This document shows positions 5,366-14,645 of a stretch of 54,329 nt of DNA, in pieces (positions within the stretch are counted from its first letter, which is position 1; each line of letters begins with the position of its first letter). Origin of the DNA: Vibrio zhanjiangensis (lineage in GTDB: Bacteria; Pseudomonadota; Gammaproteobacteria; Enterobacterales; Vibrionaceae); NCBI RefSeq assembly GCF_030161235.1, contig NZ_BSPW01000094.1, positions 1-54,329 on the forward strand. Reading direction: 5' to 3'. Made by a program: the position numbers and the translations under genes. The notes beneath the pieces were generated by a model. The model worked only from the letters and a program-made list of their open reading frames with translations. It had not been told where the DNA came from and did no database searches.

Positions 5366-7219
5366 TTATTCATCTAAGAAGCTGCGCAAAGTTTCTGAGC
5401 GGCTAGGGTGGCGAAGCTTACGCAGTGCTTTCGCTTCGATTTGTCTGATACGTTCACGAGTTACGTCGAACTGTTTTCCGACCTCCTCAAGAGTGTGGTC
5501 AGTATTCATATCGATACCAAAACGCATACGAAGAACTTTGGCTTCACGAGGTGTGAGGCCTGCTAGAACATCTTTTGTCGCAACTTTTAAGCTTGTAGAA
5601 GTTGCTGAGTCTAAAGGGAGCTCCAGAGTTGTATCTTCGATAAAATCCCCTAAATGCGAATCTTCATCATCGCCAATTGGGGTTTCCATTGAAATAGGTT
5701 CTTTCGCAATTTTAAGCACTTTACGAATTTTATCTTCGGGCATTTGCATGCGCTCTGCCAGCTCTTCTGGGAGTGGTTCTCTACCCATTTCCTGTAGCAT
5801 TTGACGAGAGATACGATTCAGTTTATTGATCGTCTCAATCATGTGTACCGGAATACGTATAGTGCGAGCTTGATCGGCAATAGAACGAGTGATCGCTTGT
5901 CGAATCCACCATGTTGCATAAGTTGAGAACTTATAGCCGCGGCGGTATTCAAACTTGTCAACGGCCTTCATCAAGCCGATATTACCTTCTTGAATCAGAT
6001 CCAAAAATTGTAGACCACGGTTGGTGTATTTTTTGGCGATTGAAATGACAAGACGTAAGTTAGCCTCGACCATTTCTTTCTTCGCTCGGCGTGCTTTCGC
6101 TTCACCGATAGACATTCTGCGACTGATGTCTTTTATACTTTGAACCGTTAAAGAAGTTTCGTCTTCGATCATTTTAAGTTTCATGATTGAACGACGTATA
6201 TCTTCCTCATTATGCCGAATTTTTTCTGCATAAGGTTTATCTGATGATAGAATTTCATCTAGCCATGCTTCGCTTGATTCGTTGCCGGTGAATAAAGTGA
6301 TAAATGACTTCTTCGGCATCTTGGCGTATTCAACAGAGGCTTTCATAATCAAGCGTTCTTGAGTACGAACACGTTCCATTGAAGTGCGTAACTCGTCAAC
6401 TAAATAGTCAAACTGTTTTGGCGTTAGGCGGAACTCTTTGAAGACATCCAAAACAAGTTCATGGGCTATCTGAGCTTTCGGGCTTTCGTTGCCGAACTCA
6501 TTACAAGCTAGCTGATAGTTTTGGAAGGTATTCCGTAGTGAAGTGAATTTCTCGAGTGCGAGTTCAGGATCAATGCCTGTTTCCTCTTCCTCTTCCTCGC
6601 CATCTTCATCATCGTCATCGACATCTTCGTCGTCTTCATCATCCAAATCTGACTCAGCAAGCTCTGAACCTATGTGAGTTGCTGTTGGCGCTGTTGTTTC
6701 ATCAGCATTTGGATCAACGAAGCCTGTAATGAGATCAGTAAGGCGCAGTTCTTCAGCTTGAACTTTATCGAACTGCTCAAGAATGTAAGGAATGGTTCCC
6801 GGATATTCAGCAACAGCATGTTGAACTTGGTTAATACCATCTTCAATGCGTTTTGCAATATCGATTTCGCCTTCACGAGTCAGTAGTTCTACTGTTCCCA
6901 TCTCGCGCATGTACATACGCACTGGGTCCGTGGTACGGCCAATTTCATTTTCTACGCTAGATAATGCTGCTGCAGCGGCTTCTGCGGCATCTTCATCGGT
7001 AATAGTGTCATCGTCATTCAAAGCGAGATCATCGGCATCCGGTGCGGTCTCTACGACTCGAATGCCCATGTCGTTGATCATTTGAATGATGTCTTCAACC
7101 TGCTCAGAATCTACGATTTCTGCTGGCAGGTGGTCATTAACTTCTGCGTAGGTCAGATAGCCTTGTTCCTTGCCTTTAATGACAAGTTGTTTTAGCTGTG
7201 ACTGCGGATTTTGATCCAT
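5366..7219 (-). CDS. rpoD: RNA polymerase primary sigma factor RpoD (sigma-70)
   Basis: The housekeeping sigma factor, 617 residues, as in E. coli (613). Region 1.1 is at residues 1-80. Next comes region 1.2 (DPVRMYMREMG) and the non-conserved region with a long Asp/Glu run typical of vibrios (about residues 190-215). Region 2 contains ATWWIRQAITRSIADQART, which melts and reads the -10 element. Region 4.2 (VTRERIRQIEAKALRKL) reads the -35. It is the last gene of the macromolecular-synthesis operon after dnaG. In E. coli a heat-shock promoter inside dnaG also drives rpoD; I did not locate one here. Confidence 0.98.
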   Translation of the reverse strand: MDQNPQSQLKQLVIKGKEQGYLTYAEVNDHLPAEIVDSEQVEDIIQMINDMGIRVVETAPDADDLALNDDDTITDEDAAEAAAAALSSVENEIGRTTDPVRMYMREMGTVELLTREGEIDIAKRIEDGINQVQHAVAEYPGTIPYILEQFDKVQAEELRLTDLITGFVDPNADETTAPTATHIGSELAESDLDDEDDEDVDDDDEDGEEEEEETGIDPELALEKFTSLRNTFQNYQLACNEFGNESPKAQIAHELVLDVFKEFRLTPKQFDYLVDELRTSMERVRTQERLIMKASVEYAKMPKKSFITLFTGNESSEAWLDEILSSDKPYAEKIRHNEEDIRRSIMKLKMIEDETSLTVQSIKDISRRMSIGEAKARRAKKEMVEANLRLVISIAKKYTNRGLQFLDLIQEGNIGLMKAVDKFEYRRGYKFSTYATWWIRQAITRSIADQARTIRIPVHMIETINKLNRISRQMLQEMGREPLPEELAERMQMPEDKIRKVLKIAKEPISMETPIGDDEDSHLGDFIEDTTLELPLDSATSTSLKVATKDVLAGLTPREAKVLRMRFGIDMNTDHTLEEVGKQFDVTRERIRQIEAKALRKLRHPSRSETLRSFLDE

Positions 7220-7302
7220 AGACGGTATCCAACTTAGTATCTGGTGAAGGAATTAGTATGCGAGTGCAAACCACATATAATAACACATTAAATTGTTGCT
7301 GA

Positions 7303-9075
7303 CTATTCGAACAGGGTTACGCCTTTTAAATCTAGCATTAAAGCTAGCAGCTCCCTTCTTTCTTCGGTTGATAAACCGACACTTCTTTCTTTGGCCTGCA
7401 GATCTTCAATCTGTTTTTCGACACACTGAGCTAATATTTTATCCAGTGAATCTAAAAAAATATCTTGTTCATTGTCTTGATCAAGCGGGATTGCCCATCC
7501 TGCTAAGCGAGACAAAAGAGCCTCATGGCTCGTATTTCGCCAATGCTCGATGAGTTGGCCTGTAGTTATATTGGGGTGTTGATGGCAGTATTCAAGCACC
7601 TCAATGAATAATCTTAATCCGGGTACGGACAGCTCTCTTACTGCTGATAGATCCGGTACCATTTGAGCATAGCTTGGATTTTGAATAAGCAAAGCAATCA
7701 CTTCACGCATTGGTGTTCGTTTTAGTTCTTTGTGGGGCTGAGGTGTTTGATCTTTATGCCTTATTCTCGGTTGGCGTCTGTAGCTGTCAAAGCCAGTTAT
7801 CTCATCCAATCTCTTTTCCAAAAGTTCTTGGAAGTAGGGATCAGGAATTTTATCGATCAATACGCTGGCGTATGCTCTGAGTGCTGATTTACCCTCATGG
7901 CTACCTAAGTTAAGGCTATGAATATCAATTAAATTTTCAAAAAGATAATGAGAAAGTGTTATGGCGTTGTTTACTTTATCTTCAAATGATTCTTTGCCGT
8001 GCTTACGAATATAGCTATCAGGGTCTTCGCCATCTGGAAGGAATAAAAATTTGAGTGTGTTGCCCGTTTTTAGATATTGCAGTGCATTTTCTAGCGCACG
8101 CCAAGCAGCTTCTCGACCAGCTCGATCGCCATCATAACAACATATTACAGTGTTTGTTTGTCGAAACAGTACTTGGATATGATCACCTGTTGTTGATGTA
8201 CCCAGTGATGCTACAGAGTAATTGATACCATACTGAGCCAGTGCCACCACATCCATATAGCCTTCAACAACCAATATTTGAGGGGGCTCGCGATACGCCT
8301 GCATCACTTCATAAAGGCCGTATAACTCTTTCCCTTTATGAAAGATGTCGGTTTCTGGTGAGTTTAAGTATTTCGGTGTGCCGTCACCAATGATTCTGCC
8401 GCCAAAGCCAATAACTCTTCCTCTTCTGTCACGAATAGGAAACATGACTCGACCGCGAAAACGGTCATATCGACTGCCTTTATCGCTTTCTATTAGCATT
8501 CCACCAGATAGAAGCATGGCTTGATTTTGGGGTGTTTGACCAAAATTCCTTCGAACGAGATCCCATTCATCAGCGACATAGCCAATGCCGAACTTTTTAA
8601 CGATCTCACCAGAAAGCCCTCTATCTTTGAGGTAGTCTATCGCAATTTTACTACTCGCAAGCTTTAATTGGTCGCGGTAAAAATTGGCAATACTTAGCAT
8701 TAAGTCATAAAGACTACGCTTTTGTTGGCTGCTTACTTGTGTTGTTTTGGTATGAGGTGTGCTATTTTGACGTTGTTCTCTAGGCACATCTAAACCTAGA
8801 TAGGAGGCAAGTTCGTCAATCGCTTCTGGAAACTCTAATCTTTCGTATTCCATCATGAAATCGATGGCGTTGCCGTGTGCGCCACAACCGAAACAGTGAT
8901 AGAATTGCTTTTCCTGACTGACACTAAATGACGGTGTTTTTTCGTTGTGAAATGGGCAACATGCACCGTAGTTTTTGCCTTTTTTTTTGAGCTTCACACG
9001 AGCGTCAATGATGTCGACGATATCGAGTCGAGCAAGCAAGTCATCAATAAAGCTTCTGGGGATTTGTCCTGCCAT
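7303..9075 (-). CDS. dnaG: DNA primase DnaG
   Basis: The replication primase, 590 residues, which makes RNA primers at the fork. The N-terminal CHC2 zinc domain is visible (CCPFHNEKTPSFS then CFGCGAHG). The RNA-polymerase core has the TOPRIM segment (VVEGYMDVVALAQYG, then YDGDRAG). The C-terminal region, about residues 450-590, is the helicase-binding domain that contacts DnaB. It lies between yqeY and rpoD, 83 bases upstream of rpoD. A long hairpin separates it from yqeY and may lower its transcription relative to rpsU. Confidence 0.98.
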   Translation of the reverse strand: MAGQIPRSFIDDLLARLDIVDIIDARVKLKKKGKNYGACCPFHNEKTPSFSVSQEKQFYHCFGCGAHGNAIDFMMEYERLEFPEAIDELASYLGLDVPREQRQNSTPHTKTTQVSSQQKRSLYDLMLSIANFYRDQLKLASSKIAIDYLKDRGLSGEIVKKFGIGYVADEWDLVRRNFGQTPQNQAMLLSGGMLIESDKGSRYDRFRGRVMFPIRDRRGRVIGFGGRIIGDGTPKYLNSPETDIFHKGKELYGLYEVMQAYREPPQILVVEGYMDVVALAQYGINYSVASLGTSTTGDHIQVLFRQTNTVICCYDGDRAGREAAWRALENALQYLKTGNTLKFLFLPDGEDPDSYIRKHGKESFEDKVNNAITLSHYLFENLIDIHSLNLGSHEGKSALRAYASVLIDKIPDPYFQELLEKRLDEITGFDSYRRQPRIRHKDQTPQPHKELKRTPMREVIALLIQNPSYAQMVPDLSAVRELSVPGLRLFIEVLEYCHQHPNITTGQLIEHWRNTSHEALLSRLAGWAIPLDQDNEQDIFLDSLDKILAQCVEKQIEDLQAKERSVGLSTEERRELLALMLDLKGVTLFE

Positions 9076-9116
9076 AAACCTCTAGAATACGAAAAAAGAA
9101 TAATCGGCTAGATACA

Positions 9117-9153
9117 AACAAGCCGTGCTTTCCTTAGGTTAGCACGGCTTGTT
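9117..9153 (-). terminator. Hairpin attenuator between yqeY and dnaG
   Basis: AACAAGCCGTGCT and AGCACGGCTTGTT form a perfect 13-base-pair stem with an 11-base loop. On the minus strand only a short, broken T stretch follows (TTTGTATC), so partial termination or RNA processing fits better than full termination. E. coli has a terminator at an equivalent place between rpsU and dnaG that sets low primase levels. Confidence 0.7.
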
Positions 9154-9171
9154 GCAATGTGATGTGGGCAT

Positions 9172-9615
9172 TTAGCCAAGCTTAGCGCGAACTAAACCAC
9201 TTACTTTACCCATGTCTGCACGCCCTTGAATTTGTGGCTTTAGCACACCCATTACCTTACCCATATCTTGCATGCCAGCTGCTTGTGATTCAGCAATTGC
9301 ATTTTCTATTAATGCAGTGACTTCTTCATCAGTCAGTGGTTGAGGCATGAACTCTTTGAGTACTGTAATTTCAGCTTGCTCAGCGTCAGCAAGGTCTTGT
9401 CGACCTGCGGATTCATACTGGGCGACAGAGTCGCGACGTTGTTTAACCATTTTCGTCAGCACAACGAGAATATCATCGTCGTTCAGAGTAATCCGTTCGT
9501 CAACTTCACGTTGTTTGATAGCGGAAAGAGCTAAACGTATTGTGCCAAGGCGTAATTTATCCTTGGCTTTCATCGCTAATTTTTGCTCTTCTTTGAGACT
9601 GTCAATCAGAGCCAT
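9172..9615 (-). CDS. yqeY: GatB/YqeY domain protein
   Basis: A 147-residue helical protein of the YqeY family, related to the tail domain of the GatB amidotransferase subunit. That tail domain binds tRNA. Recognisable features are LKEEQKLAMKAKDKLRLGTI at the N-terminus and the C-terminal GKVMGVLKPQIQGRADMGKV. The cellular role is not established. It lies between rpsU and dnaG, 28 bases after the rpsU stop, as in other vibrios and Pseudomonas relatives, so it is transcribed with translation and replication genes. Confidence 0.9.
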   Translation of the reverse strand: MALIDSLKEEQKLAMKAKDKLRLGTIRLALSAIKQREVDERITLNDDDILVVLTKMVKQRRDSVAQYESAGRQDLADAEQAEITVLKEFMPQPLTDEEVTALIENAIAESQAAGMQDMGKVMGVLKPQIQGRADMGKVSGLVRAKLG

Positions 9616-9643
9616 AACTAAATTCCTTTTCGAACTTAGTTAA

Positions 9644-9859
9644 TTAGTACAAGCGAACGCGACGAGCGTTTTCGCGAGCTAGCTTCTTAGCATGACGCTT
9701 TTGAGCAGCTGCTTTAGCGCGTTTGCGAACAGTAGTTGGCTTTTCGTAGTGCTCACGACGACGCACTTCAGAAAGAATACCTGCTTTTTCGCAAGAGCGT
9801 TTGAAACGACGTAGAGCAACGTCGAACGGTTCGTTTTCACGTACTTTAACTATTGGCAT
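9644..9859 (-). CDS. rpsU: 30S ribosomal protein S21
   Basis: A 71-residue, very basic protein (MPIVKVRENEPFDVALRRFK) almost identical in layout to E. coli S21. It sits at the platform of the 30S subunit and helps base-pairing with the Shine-Dalgarno sequence. An in-frame upstream ATG would add nine residues, but MPIVKV is the conserved N-terminus and GAGGTG precedes it. It is the first gene of the rpsU-yqeY-dnaG-rpoD operon; the promoter should lie in the 310 bases before it, shared with the divergent tsaD. Confidence 0.97.
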   Translation of the reverse strand: MPIVKVRENEPFDVALRRFKRSCEKAGILSEVRRREHYEKPTTVRKRAKAAAQKRHAKKLARENARRVRLY

Positions 9860-10169
9860 ATGCCTTTCACCTCGGGGGTTATTCATTAATGCTGAATTTA
9901 AGTACCTAGCGTCAGTGCTGGGTCAATAGTCAGCTTGATCAAAAATGGTGCCGAATTTTAATCCGATCATATAGGGTTTGTAAAGCCCTTTGTCGTCAAT
10001 CGCAAACTGCTCATGACTAACTATAAGGGTAGCAGTCAATCCAAAGCTTAAATAAACAGTCTATCTACTGGGCTATTTTGACAATCAGCACACAAGATTT
10101 GTTTGCCATGCAAAGCCAAGGTAAGATTGCGCTAATGAAAAATTACAGAATAAGGCACCTAGGTTAACC
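9860..10169. promoter_or_regulatory. Divergent promoter region rpsU / tsaD
   Basis: This 310-base gap separates two divergent genes and must hold both promoters. I searched by eye for a LexA box (CTGT-N8-ACAG), which occurs upstream of rpsU in E. coli, and did not find one. No RNA gene or clear hairpin was seen. Confidence 0.5.
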
Positions 10170-11186
10170 ATGCGCATTATTGGTATTGAAACCTCGTGTG
10201 ATGAAACGGGCATCGCGATTTATGATGATGAGAAAGGGTTACTTTCTCACCAGTTATACAGTCAAGTAAAACTCCATGCTGATTATGGTGGAGTGGTGCC
10301 TGAACTCGCTTCTCGAGATCACGTTAAAAAGACGATTCCACTAATAAAATCTGCAATGGCAGAGGCTGGTATTTCGCCTCAAGATGTGGATGGTATAGCT
10401 TATACCGCGGGCCCTGGTTTGGTTGGGGCATTATTGGTAGGAGCGACGATAGGTCGCAGCCTTGCTTATGCTTGGGGAGTGCCCGCTGTCCCTGTACACC
10501 ATATGGAGGGGCATCTACTTGCACCTATGTTAGAAGATAACCCGCCGCCTTTTCCCTTTGTTGCTGTGCTGGTATCTGGTGGACACTCTATGATGGTCGA
10601 AGTTAGGGGAATTGGGAATTATAAAATTCTAGGCGAGTCGATTGATGATGCTGCCGGTGAAGCTTTTGATAAAACAGCCAAATTAATGGGACTGGATTAT
10701 CCTGGAGGGCCAATGCTGTCCAAATTGGCCGAACAAGGTACGCCGGGAAGATTTAAGTTTCCTCGCCCAATGACCGATCGTCCGGGTTTAGACATGAGTT
10801 TTTCTGGTTTGAAAACATTTACAGCTAATACCATTGCCGCTAACGGCAGTGATGAACAAACACGAGCAGACATTGCATTAGCATTTGAGGAAGCGGTGTG
10901 CGCAACCCTTACCATCAAATGTAAGCGTGCGCTTGAACAAACAGGACTTAAGCGAATTGTCATTGCTGGTGGTGTCAGTGCCAATCGTAGGTTACGTTCT
11001 GATTTAGCTCAGCTGGCCGATAAAATAGGCGGTGAGGTTTATTATCCTCGCACTGAGTTTTGTACTGATAATGGTGCCATGATTGCGTACGCAGGTATGC
11101 AGAGACTCAAAAATGGTGAAGTATCCGATCTGTCAGTACAAGCCGTTCCTCGTTGGCCAATCGATCAACTTAACCCGATAGACTAA
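10170..11186 (+). CDS. tsaD: tRNA N6-adenosine threonylcarbamoyltransferase TsaD
   Basis: The catalytic subunit of the TsaBDE complex, which transfers threonylcarbamoyl to A37 of ANN-decoding tRNAs. It has 338 residues, the usual length. The ASKHA fold is shown by IGIETSCDETG at the N-terminus, the metal-binding HHMEGHL motif (about residues 110-116), VSGGHS, and the C-terminal DNGAMIAYAG. It is divergent from rpsU, as in E. coli and vibrios. Formerly called gcp/ygjD. Confidence 0.97.
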   Translation: MRIIGIETSCDETGIAIYDDEKGLLSHQLYSQVKLHADYGGVVPELASRDHVKKTIPLIKSAMAEAGISPQDVDGIAYTAGPGLVGALLVGATIGRSLAYAWGVPAVPVHHMEGHLLAPMLEDNPPPFPFVAVLVSGGHSMMVEVRGIGNYKILGESIDDAAGEAFDKTAKLMGLDYPGGPMLSKLAEQGTPGRFKFPRPMTDRPGLDMSFSGLKTFTANTIAANGSDEQTRADIALAFEEAVCATLTIKCKRALEQTGLKRIVIAGGVSANRRLRSDLAQLADKIGGEVYYPRTEFCTDNGAMIAYAGMQRLKNGEVSDLSVQAVPRWPIDQLNPID

Positions 11187-11294
11187 GTTGATCACTGCCA
11201 ATAGGCCATTTGTCAAAACTGGCTTTTCTTCTTGCTCCCTTATCATGGGAGATAGCTTGAATCTCTGTATTAGGTATAGCGAACGGAATTAAGT

Positions 11295-12116
11295 ATGAAT
11301 AAATTCCTGGTAGATGATCACCAAATGACTTATCTGGATGTTGGGCAAGGGCCAGTGATCATCTTTGGTCATAGTTTTCTAATGGATAGTCAGATGTGGT
11401 GGCCACAAGTCGAGATGTTGAGTCAGCAATATCGATGTATTGTGCCTGATTTCTGGGCTCATGGTGAGTCCCAAAATGCGCCCCCCTTAACCAAAACGCT
11501 GAAAGATTATGCGAAGCAGATTATCGCTTTGATGGATCAAATAAAGGTTGAACAATTTTCCATTGTTGGCTTATCACTTGGTGGAATGTGGGGGGCAGAA
11601 ATAGTGGGCTTGGTTCCTGAGCGTGTTCAATCTTTGGTGTTGATGGATACTTTTGTTGGTTTAGAGCCCGAAGTTGCCTATGAAAAGTGTTCGGCCATGC
11701 TGGAAAATATTTCATCGGCGCAGCGAGTCTCTCAGGCCATCATAGAGGCACTTATTCCGATATTTTTTGCAAGAAATGCCGAACAAAACACTCCTGAACT
11801 GGTCGCTTATTTACGTCGCAGTTTGTCGAACATCAAAGGTGATAGAGCTATTGAAATTGCGCGAATAGGGCAGATGGTATTTGGTCGTCGTGATCAGTTT
11901 AGCGATATTGAACAATTTGACTTACCAGTGTTAATCGCTGTTGGTCAAGAAGATGTGGCTCGGCCAGTTTTGGAGTCTTTTCTTATGCATGACAGTATTG
12001 CAGGCTCTGAACTGGTTCAAATTCCGCAGGCTGGGCATATATCAAACCTAGAGCAGCCTGAATTTGTCTCAAGAATGCTATTAACTTTCTTCGCCAAAGT
12101 GTTCTCAGATAAATAG
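11295..12116 (+). CDS. Alpha/beta-hydrolase
   Basis: A 273-residue cytoplasmic alpha/beta-hydrolase. The nucleophile elbow is GLSLGGM (Ser about residue 94), the acid is probably the Asp in VGQEDVARP, and the catalytic His is in AGHISNLEQP near the C-terminus. GHSFLMDSQMWWPQ near the start is a typical oxyanion-hole region. It resembles enol-lactone hydrolases or BioH-like esterases, and I recall a similar gene beside gcp in V. cholerae. The substrate cannot be read from the sequence. It stands alone, convergent with plsY. Confidence 0.85.
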   Translation: MNKFLVDDHQMTYLDVGQGPVIIFGHSFLMDSQMWWPQVEMLSQQYRCIVPDFWAHGESQNAPPLTKTLKDYAKQIIALMDQIKVEQFSIVGLSLGGMWGAEIVGLVPERVQSLVLMDTFVGLEPEVAYEKCSAMLENISSAQRVSQAIIEALIPIFFARNAEQNTPELVAYLRRSLSNIKGDRAIEIARIGQMVFGRRDQFSDIEQFDLPVLIAVGQEDVARPVLESFLMHDSIAGSELVQIPQAGHISNLEQPEFVSRMLLTFFAKVFSDK

Positions 12117-12139
12117 TCTGAGCTTGGGGGAATACCTTG

Positions 12140-12736
12140 TTAGAGTTGGTTTTTTTGACTGATTTTGGGCTCGGTCCCTTCTAATAGGCGGCGAATGTTT
12201 TTATGGTGTCGAAAGATAATTAAGCAAGACAGCATGGCAACGGGCAAGGTGTACTGTGGTTTAATCATCCATGTATAGAAGGGTGCTAATAACACAGTGG
12301 TAATCGCTGCGAGCGAAGAATAGCGAAATAATATGATGACCGTTAGCCAAGTCGCGATGAGCAATGATGTTAGCGTCAGACCTATCGGAGCAATGGCTCC
12401 TAAAGCAGTCGCGACTCCTTTTCCTCCTCGAAAGTGGAAGAAAATAGGGTACATATGTCCCAAGCAAGCGGCAATCGCAATTACCCCAAGGAGAATCGGG
12501 CCAATATCCAAAAAGTAGCCAGTCCAAACAGGAATCGTTCCCTTGAGCATGTCACATAAAAGTACAGCTATGGCTGCTTTTTTTCCGCCAATACGCAATA
12601 CATTGGTTGCGCCAGGATTTTGAGACCCGACACCACGAGGATCTGGATGTTTCAGAATTCGACAAATGAGCACGGCACTTGAGATCGAACCCAGAAGGTA
12701 AGCAAAGATGATCATCATTGGAGCAATAGTGGTCAT
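12140..12736 (-). CDS. plsY: Glycerol-3-phosphate acyltransferase PlsY
   Basis: A 198-residue inner-membrane enzyme that acylates glycerol-3-phosphate using acyl-phosphate, the first step of phospholipid synthesis. Family motifs are LLGSISSAVL near the N-terminus, GSQNPGATNVLR, HFRGGKGVATALGA and the C-terminal FRHHKNIRRLLEGTEPK. About five membrane segments are visible. It is divergent from folB, as in E. coli (ygiH/folB). Confidence 0.96.
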   Translation of the reverse strand: MTTIAPMMIIFAYLLGSISSAVLICRILKHPDPRGVGSQNPGATNVLRIGGKKAAIAVLLCDMLKGTIPVWTGYFLDIGPILLGVIAIAACLGHMYPIFFHFRGGKGVATALGAIAPIGLTLTSLLIATWLTVIILFRYSSLAAITTVLLAPFYTWMIKPQYTLPVAMLSCLIIFRHHKNIRRLLEGTEPKISQKNQL

Positions 12737-12894
12737 AGTGTCGTTACTCGCGATAAAGAGGTGTTAGCTGAGAAAGTAATTGTTATCATATAGCGCTTAC
12801 AGTACTCAAACTACCGAGCTAAAGCCGTTTGAAGAAAATAGTACGACTTTTTATTAAATTTGGGTATCCGACCTCTCATTAGGAATCAAAACGC

Positions 12895-13248
12895 ATGGAT
12901 AAAGTATTTATCGAGCAGTTAGAAGTGATCACGACGATAGGTGTCTATGACTGGGAACAAAGCATTAAACAAAAGCTAGTGCTTGATATTGAAATGGCTC
13001 ATAGCAACCAAGCCGCAGGTAAAAGTGACAATGTGGCTGATGCTCTTGATTATGCCGAGGTGAGTGCAGCAGTACTTTCTCATATAGAATCAGGCCGTTT
13101 TTTTCTGGTAGAGCGTGTTGCTGAAGAAGTGGCAGAATTGATTATGCAACAGTTTGGTGTGCCTTGGGTGAGAATTCGTTTAACTAAGCCTGGTGCAGTT
13201 GCACAAGCATCTGGTGTGGGGGTCGTTATTGAGCGAGGTCAGCCATGA
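12895..13248 (+). CDS. folB: Dihydroneopterin aldolase FolB
   Basis: A 117-residue enzyme of folate synthesis that cleaves dihydroneopterin to hydroxymethyl-dihydropterin and glycolaldehyde. Visible family features are IGVYDWEQSIKQKLVLDIEM, the DNVADALDYAEVS segment and VERVAEEVAELI. It overlaps the following folK-like gene by four bases (ATGA), so the two are translationally coupled. FolB's product would be the substrate for a normal pyrophosphokinase. Confidence 0.95.
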   Translation: MDKVFIEQLEVITTIGVYDWEQSIKQKLVLDIEMAHSNQAAGKSDNVADALDYAEVSAAVLSHIESGRFFLVERVAEEVAELIMQQFGVPWVRIRLTKPGAVAQASGVGVVIERGQP

Positions 13249-13727
13249 CAAAAGCATACATTGGGGTTGGCTCCAATATAGACAGACGTAAACACATTGA
13301 GGCGGCGGTTCTTGAGCTAAAAGAAATTGGCCAAAACATACGCTTGTCAACAGTTTATGAATGTGAAGCCGTGGGCTTTGATGGTGATGCTTTTTATAAT
13401 CTCGTCATTGAGATGGAAACGTCCTGCGACCTGATGGGCTTCTCACAGCGACTGCGTAATATCGAGCTCAAATGGGGGCGTGAAGATCGTTCAGGAAAAC
13501 TTCAATCACGCACGATTGATTTGGATATTATCTTATTTGGTCAACATGTATCTGAGAAAACGCCAGAGTTGCCTCGCAGTGATATTTACAAATATGGGTT
13601 TGTCATAGAGCCGCTTCGTGAGTTGTGCGCTGAGTTGACAGTACCCAATGATGGTCGAACGATCGAACAAATATGGTCTGAATTGTCCTACCCAGAAACC
13701 TTAACCAAAATTGACCTTTGGTTTTAA
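13245..13727 (+). CDS. Divergent HPPK (FolK) paralogue
   Basis: A 160-residue member of the hydroxymethyl-dihydropterin pyrophosphokinase family (MTKAYIGVGSNI, SRTIDLDIILFG). It differs from the standard enzyme encoded at 52245-52730 in this same window. The conserved RWGPRTLDLD motif reads KLQSRTIDLD, the VPHYDMK motif with its His reads LPRSDIYK, and GPQDQPDYLNA reads VGFDGDAFYNL. Metal-binding Asp-x-Asp is kept. It is coupled to folB by a four-base overlap. It may work on a related pterin or have altered kinetics; the family is clear, the activity is not. Confidence 0.8.
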   Translation: MTKAYIGVGSNIDRRKHIEAAVLELKEIGQNIRLSTVYECEAVGFDGDAFYNLVIEMETSCDLMGFSQRLRNIELKWGREDRSGKLQSRTIDLDIILFGQHVSEKTPELPRSDIYKYGFVIEPLRELCAELTVPNDGRTIEQIWSELSYPETLTKIDLWF

Positions 13728-13750
13728 TTATCAATCTAACTGAGATTCTA

Positions 13751-14554
13751 ATGAGTTACTTTGAAGCTTTCATTCTTGCCTTGATACAGGGCTTTACCGA
13801 GTTTTTGCCCATTTCTAGTTCCGCACACTTGATTTTGCCATCCGCAATATTTGGCTGGCAAGACCAAGGATTGGCTTTTGATGTAGCTGTGCATGTGGGT
13901 ACACTTGCCGCAGTCGTGATTTATTTTCGAAAAGAAGTGCTTACTTTATTCTCAGCTTTTTTGGCCTCAATATTTAAAGGTGATCGTAGTAAAGAGGCAA
14001 AATTGGCATGGATGATTGTTATTGCGACTATCCCCGCGTGTGTCTTTGGTCTGTTGATGAAGGATTTTATTGAACTGTATTTACGCAGTGCTTGGGTAAT
14101 TGCGACCACGACCATTATTTTTGGCTTGCTACTTTGGTATGTTGACCGATGCGCTTTGCTTACTAAAGATGAATATCAAATGGATCGAAAGAAGGCGTTA
14201 TTGATAGGTATTGCGCAAGCATTGGCAATGATCCCTGGGACGTCTCGTTCTGGTATAACCATTACAGCAGCCCTTTATTTTGGGTTTACTCGCGAAGCCG
14301 CTGCTCGATTCTCTTTTCTGATGTCGATACCAATTATTCTTCTTGCCGGAGCCTATTTGGGTTTAAAGCTTATGAGCAGTGGAGTAGCCGTTGATACTAA
14401 TATACTTTATACGGGGATCGTGACGTCTTTCGTCAGTGCTTATGTATGCATTCATGTGTTTCTTAAACTCATCTCGCGTATGGGCATGACGCCATTTGTT
14501 GTTTATCGCTTAGCGCTGGGACTTGGGTTGATTGTGTTTTTATTAGCATCGTAA
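13751..14554 (+). CDS. uppP: Undecaprenyl-diphosphatase UppP (BacA)
   Basis: A 267-residue inner-membrane enzyme that dephosphorylates undecaprenyl pyrophosphate so the lipid carrier can be reused for peptidoglycan and O-antigen. Both signature motifs are present: GFTEFLPISSSAHL near the N-terminus and PGTSRSG in the middle. About eight membrane helices are visible. I chose the ATG at 13751 (MSYFEAFILAL) because it gives the family N-terminus; the frame extends upstream into the end of the folK-like gene. Confidence 0.96.
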   Translation: MSYFEAFILALIQGFTEFLPISSSAHLILPSAIFGWQDQGLAFDVAVHVGTLAAVVIYFRKEVLTLFSAFLASIFKGDRSKEAKLAWMIVIATIPACVFGLLMKDFIELYLRSAWVIATTTIIFGLLLWYVDRCALLTKDEYQMDRKKALLIGIAQALAMIPGTSRSGITITAALYFGFTREAAARFSFLMSIPIILLAGAYLGLKLMSSGVAVDTNILYTGIVTSFVSAYVCIHVFLKLISRMGMTPFVVYRLALGLGLIVFLLAS

Positions 14555-14645
14555 ATCTCGTTATTGGACCCAATCATACTGTCGCGAGATTGGTGACATT
14601 ATGGTATACATGAAGTTCGAATCTCTGTCATTGTTAGAATTGTTT

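Noticed and set aside
6846..7085. Ser-rich frame antisense to rpoD
   Set aside because: Low-complexity shadow of the RpoD N-terminal region.
9860..10169. LexA box upstream of rpsU as in E. coli
   Set aside because: I found no CTGT-N8-ACAG match by eye; CAGT...ACTG near 10058 is not the right motif.
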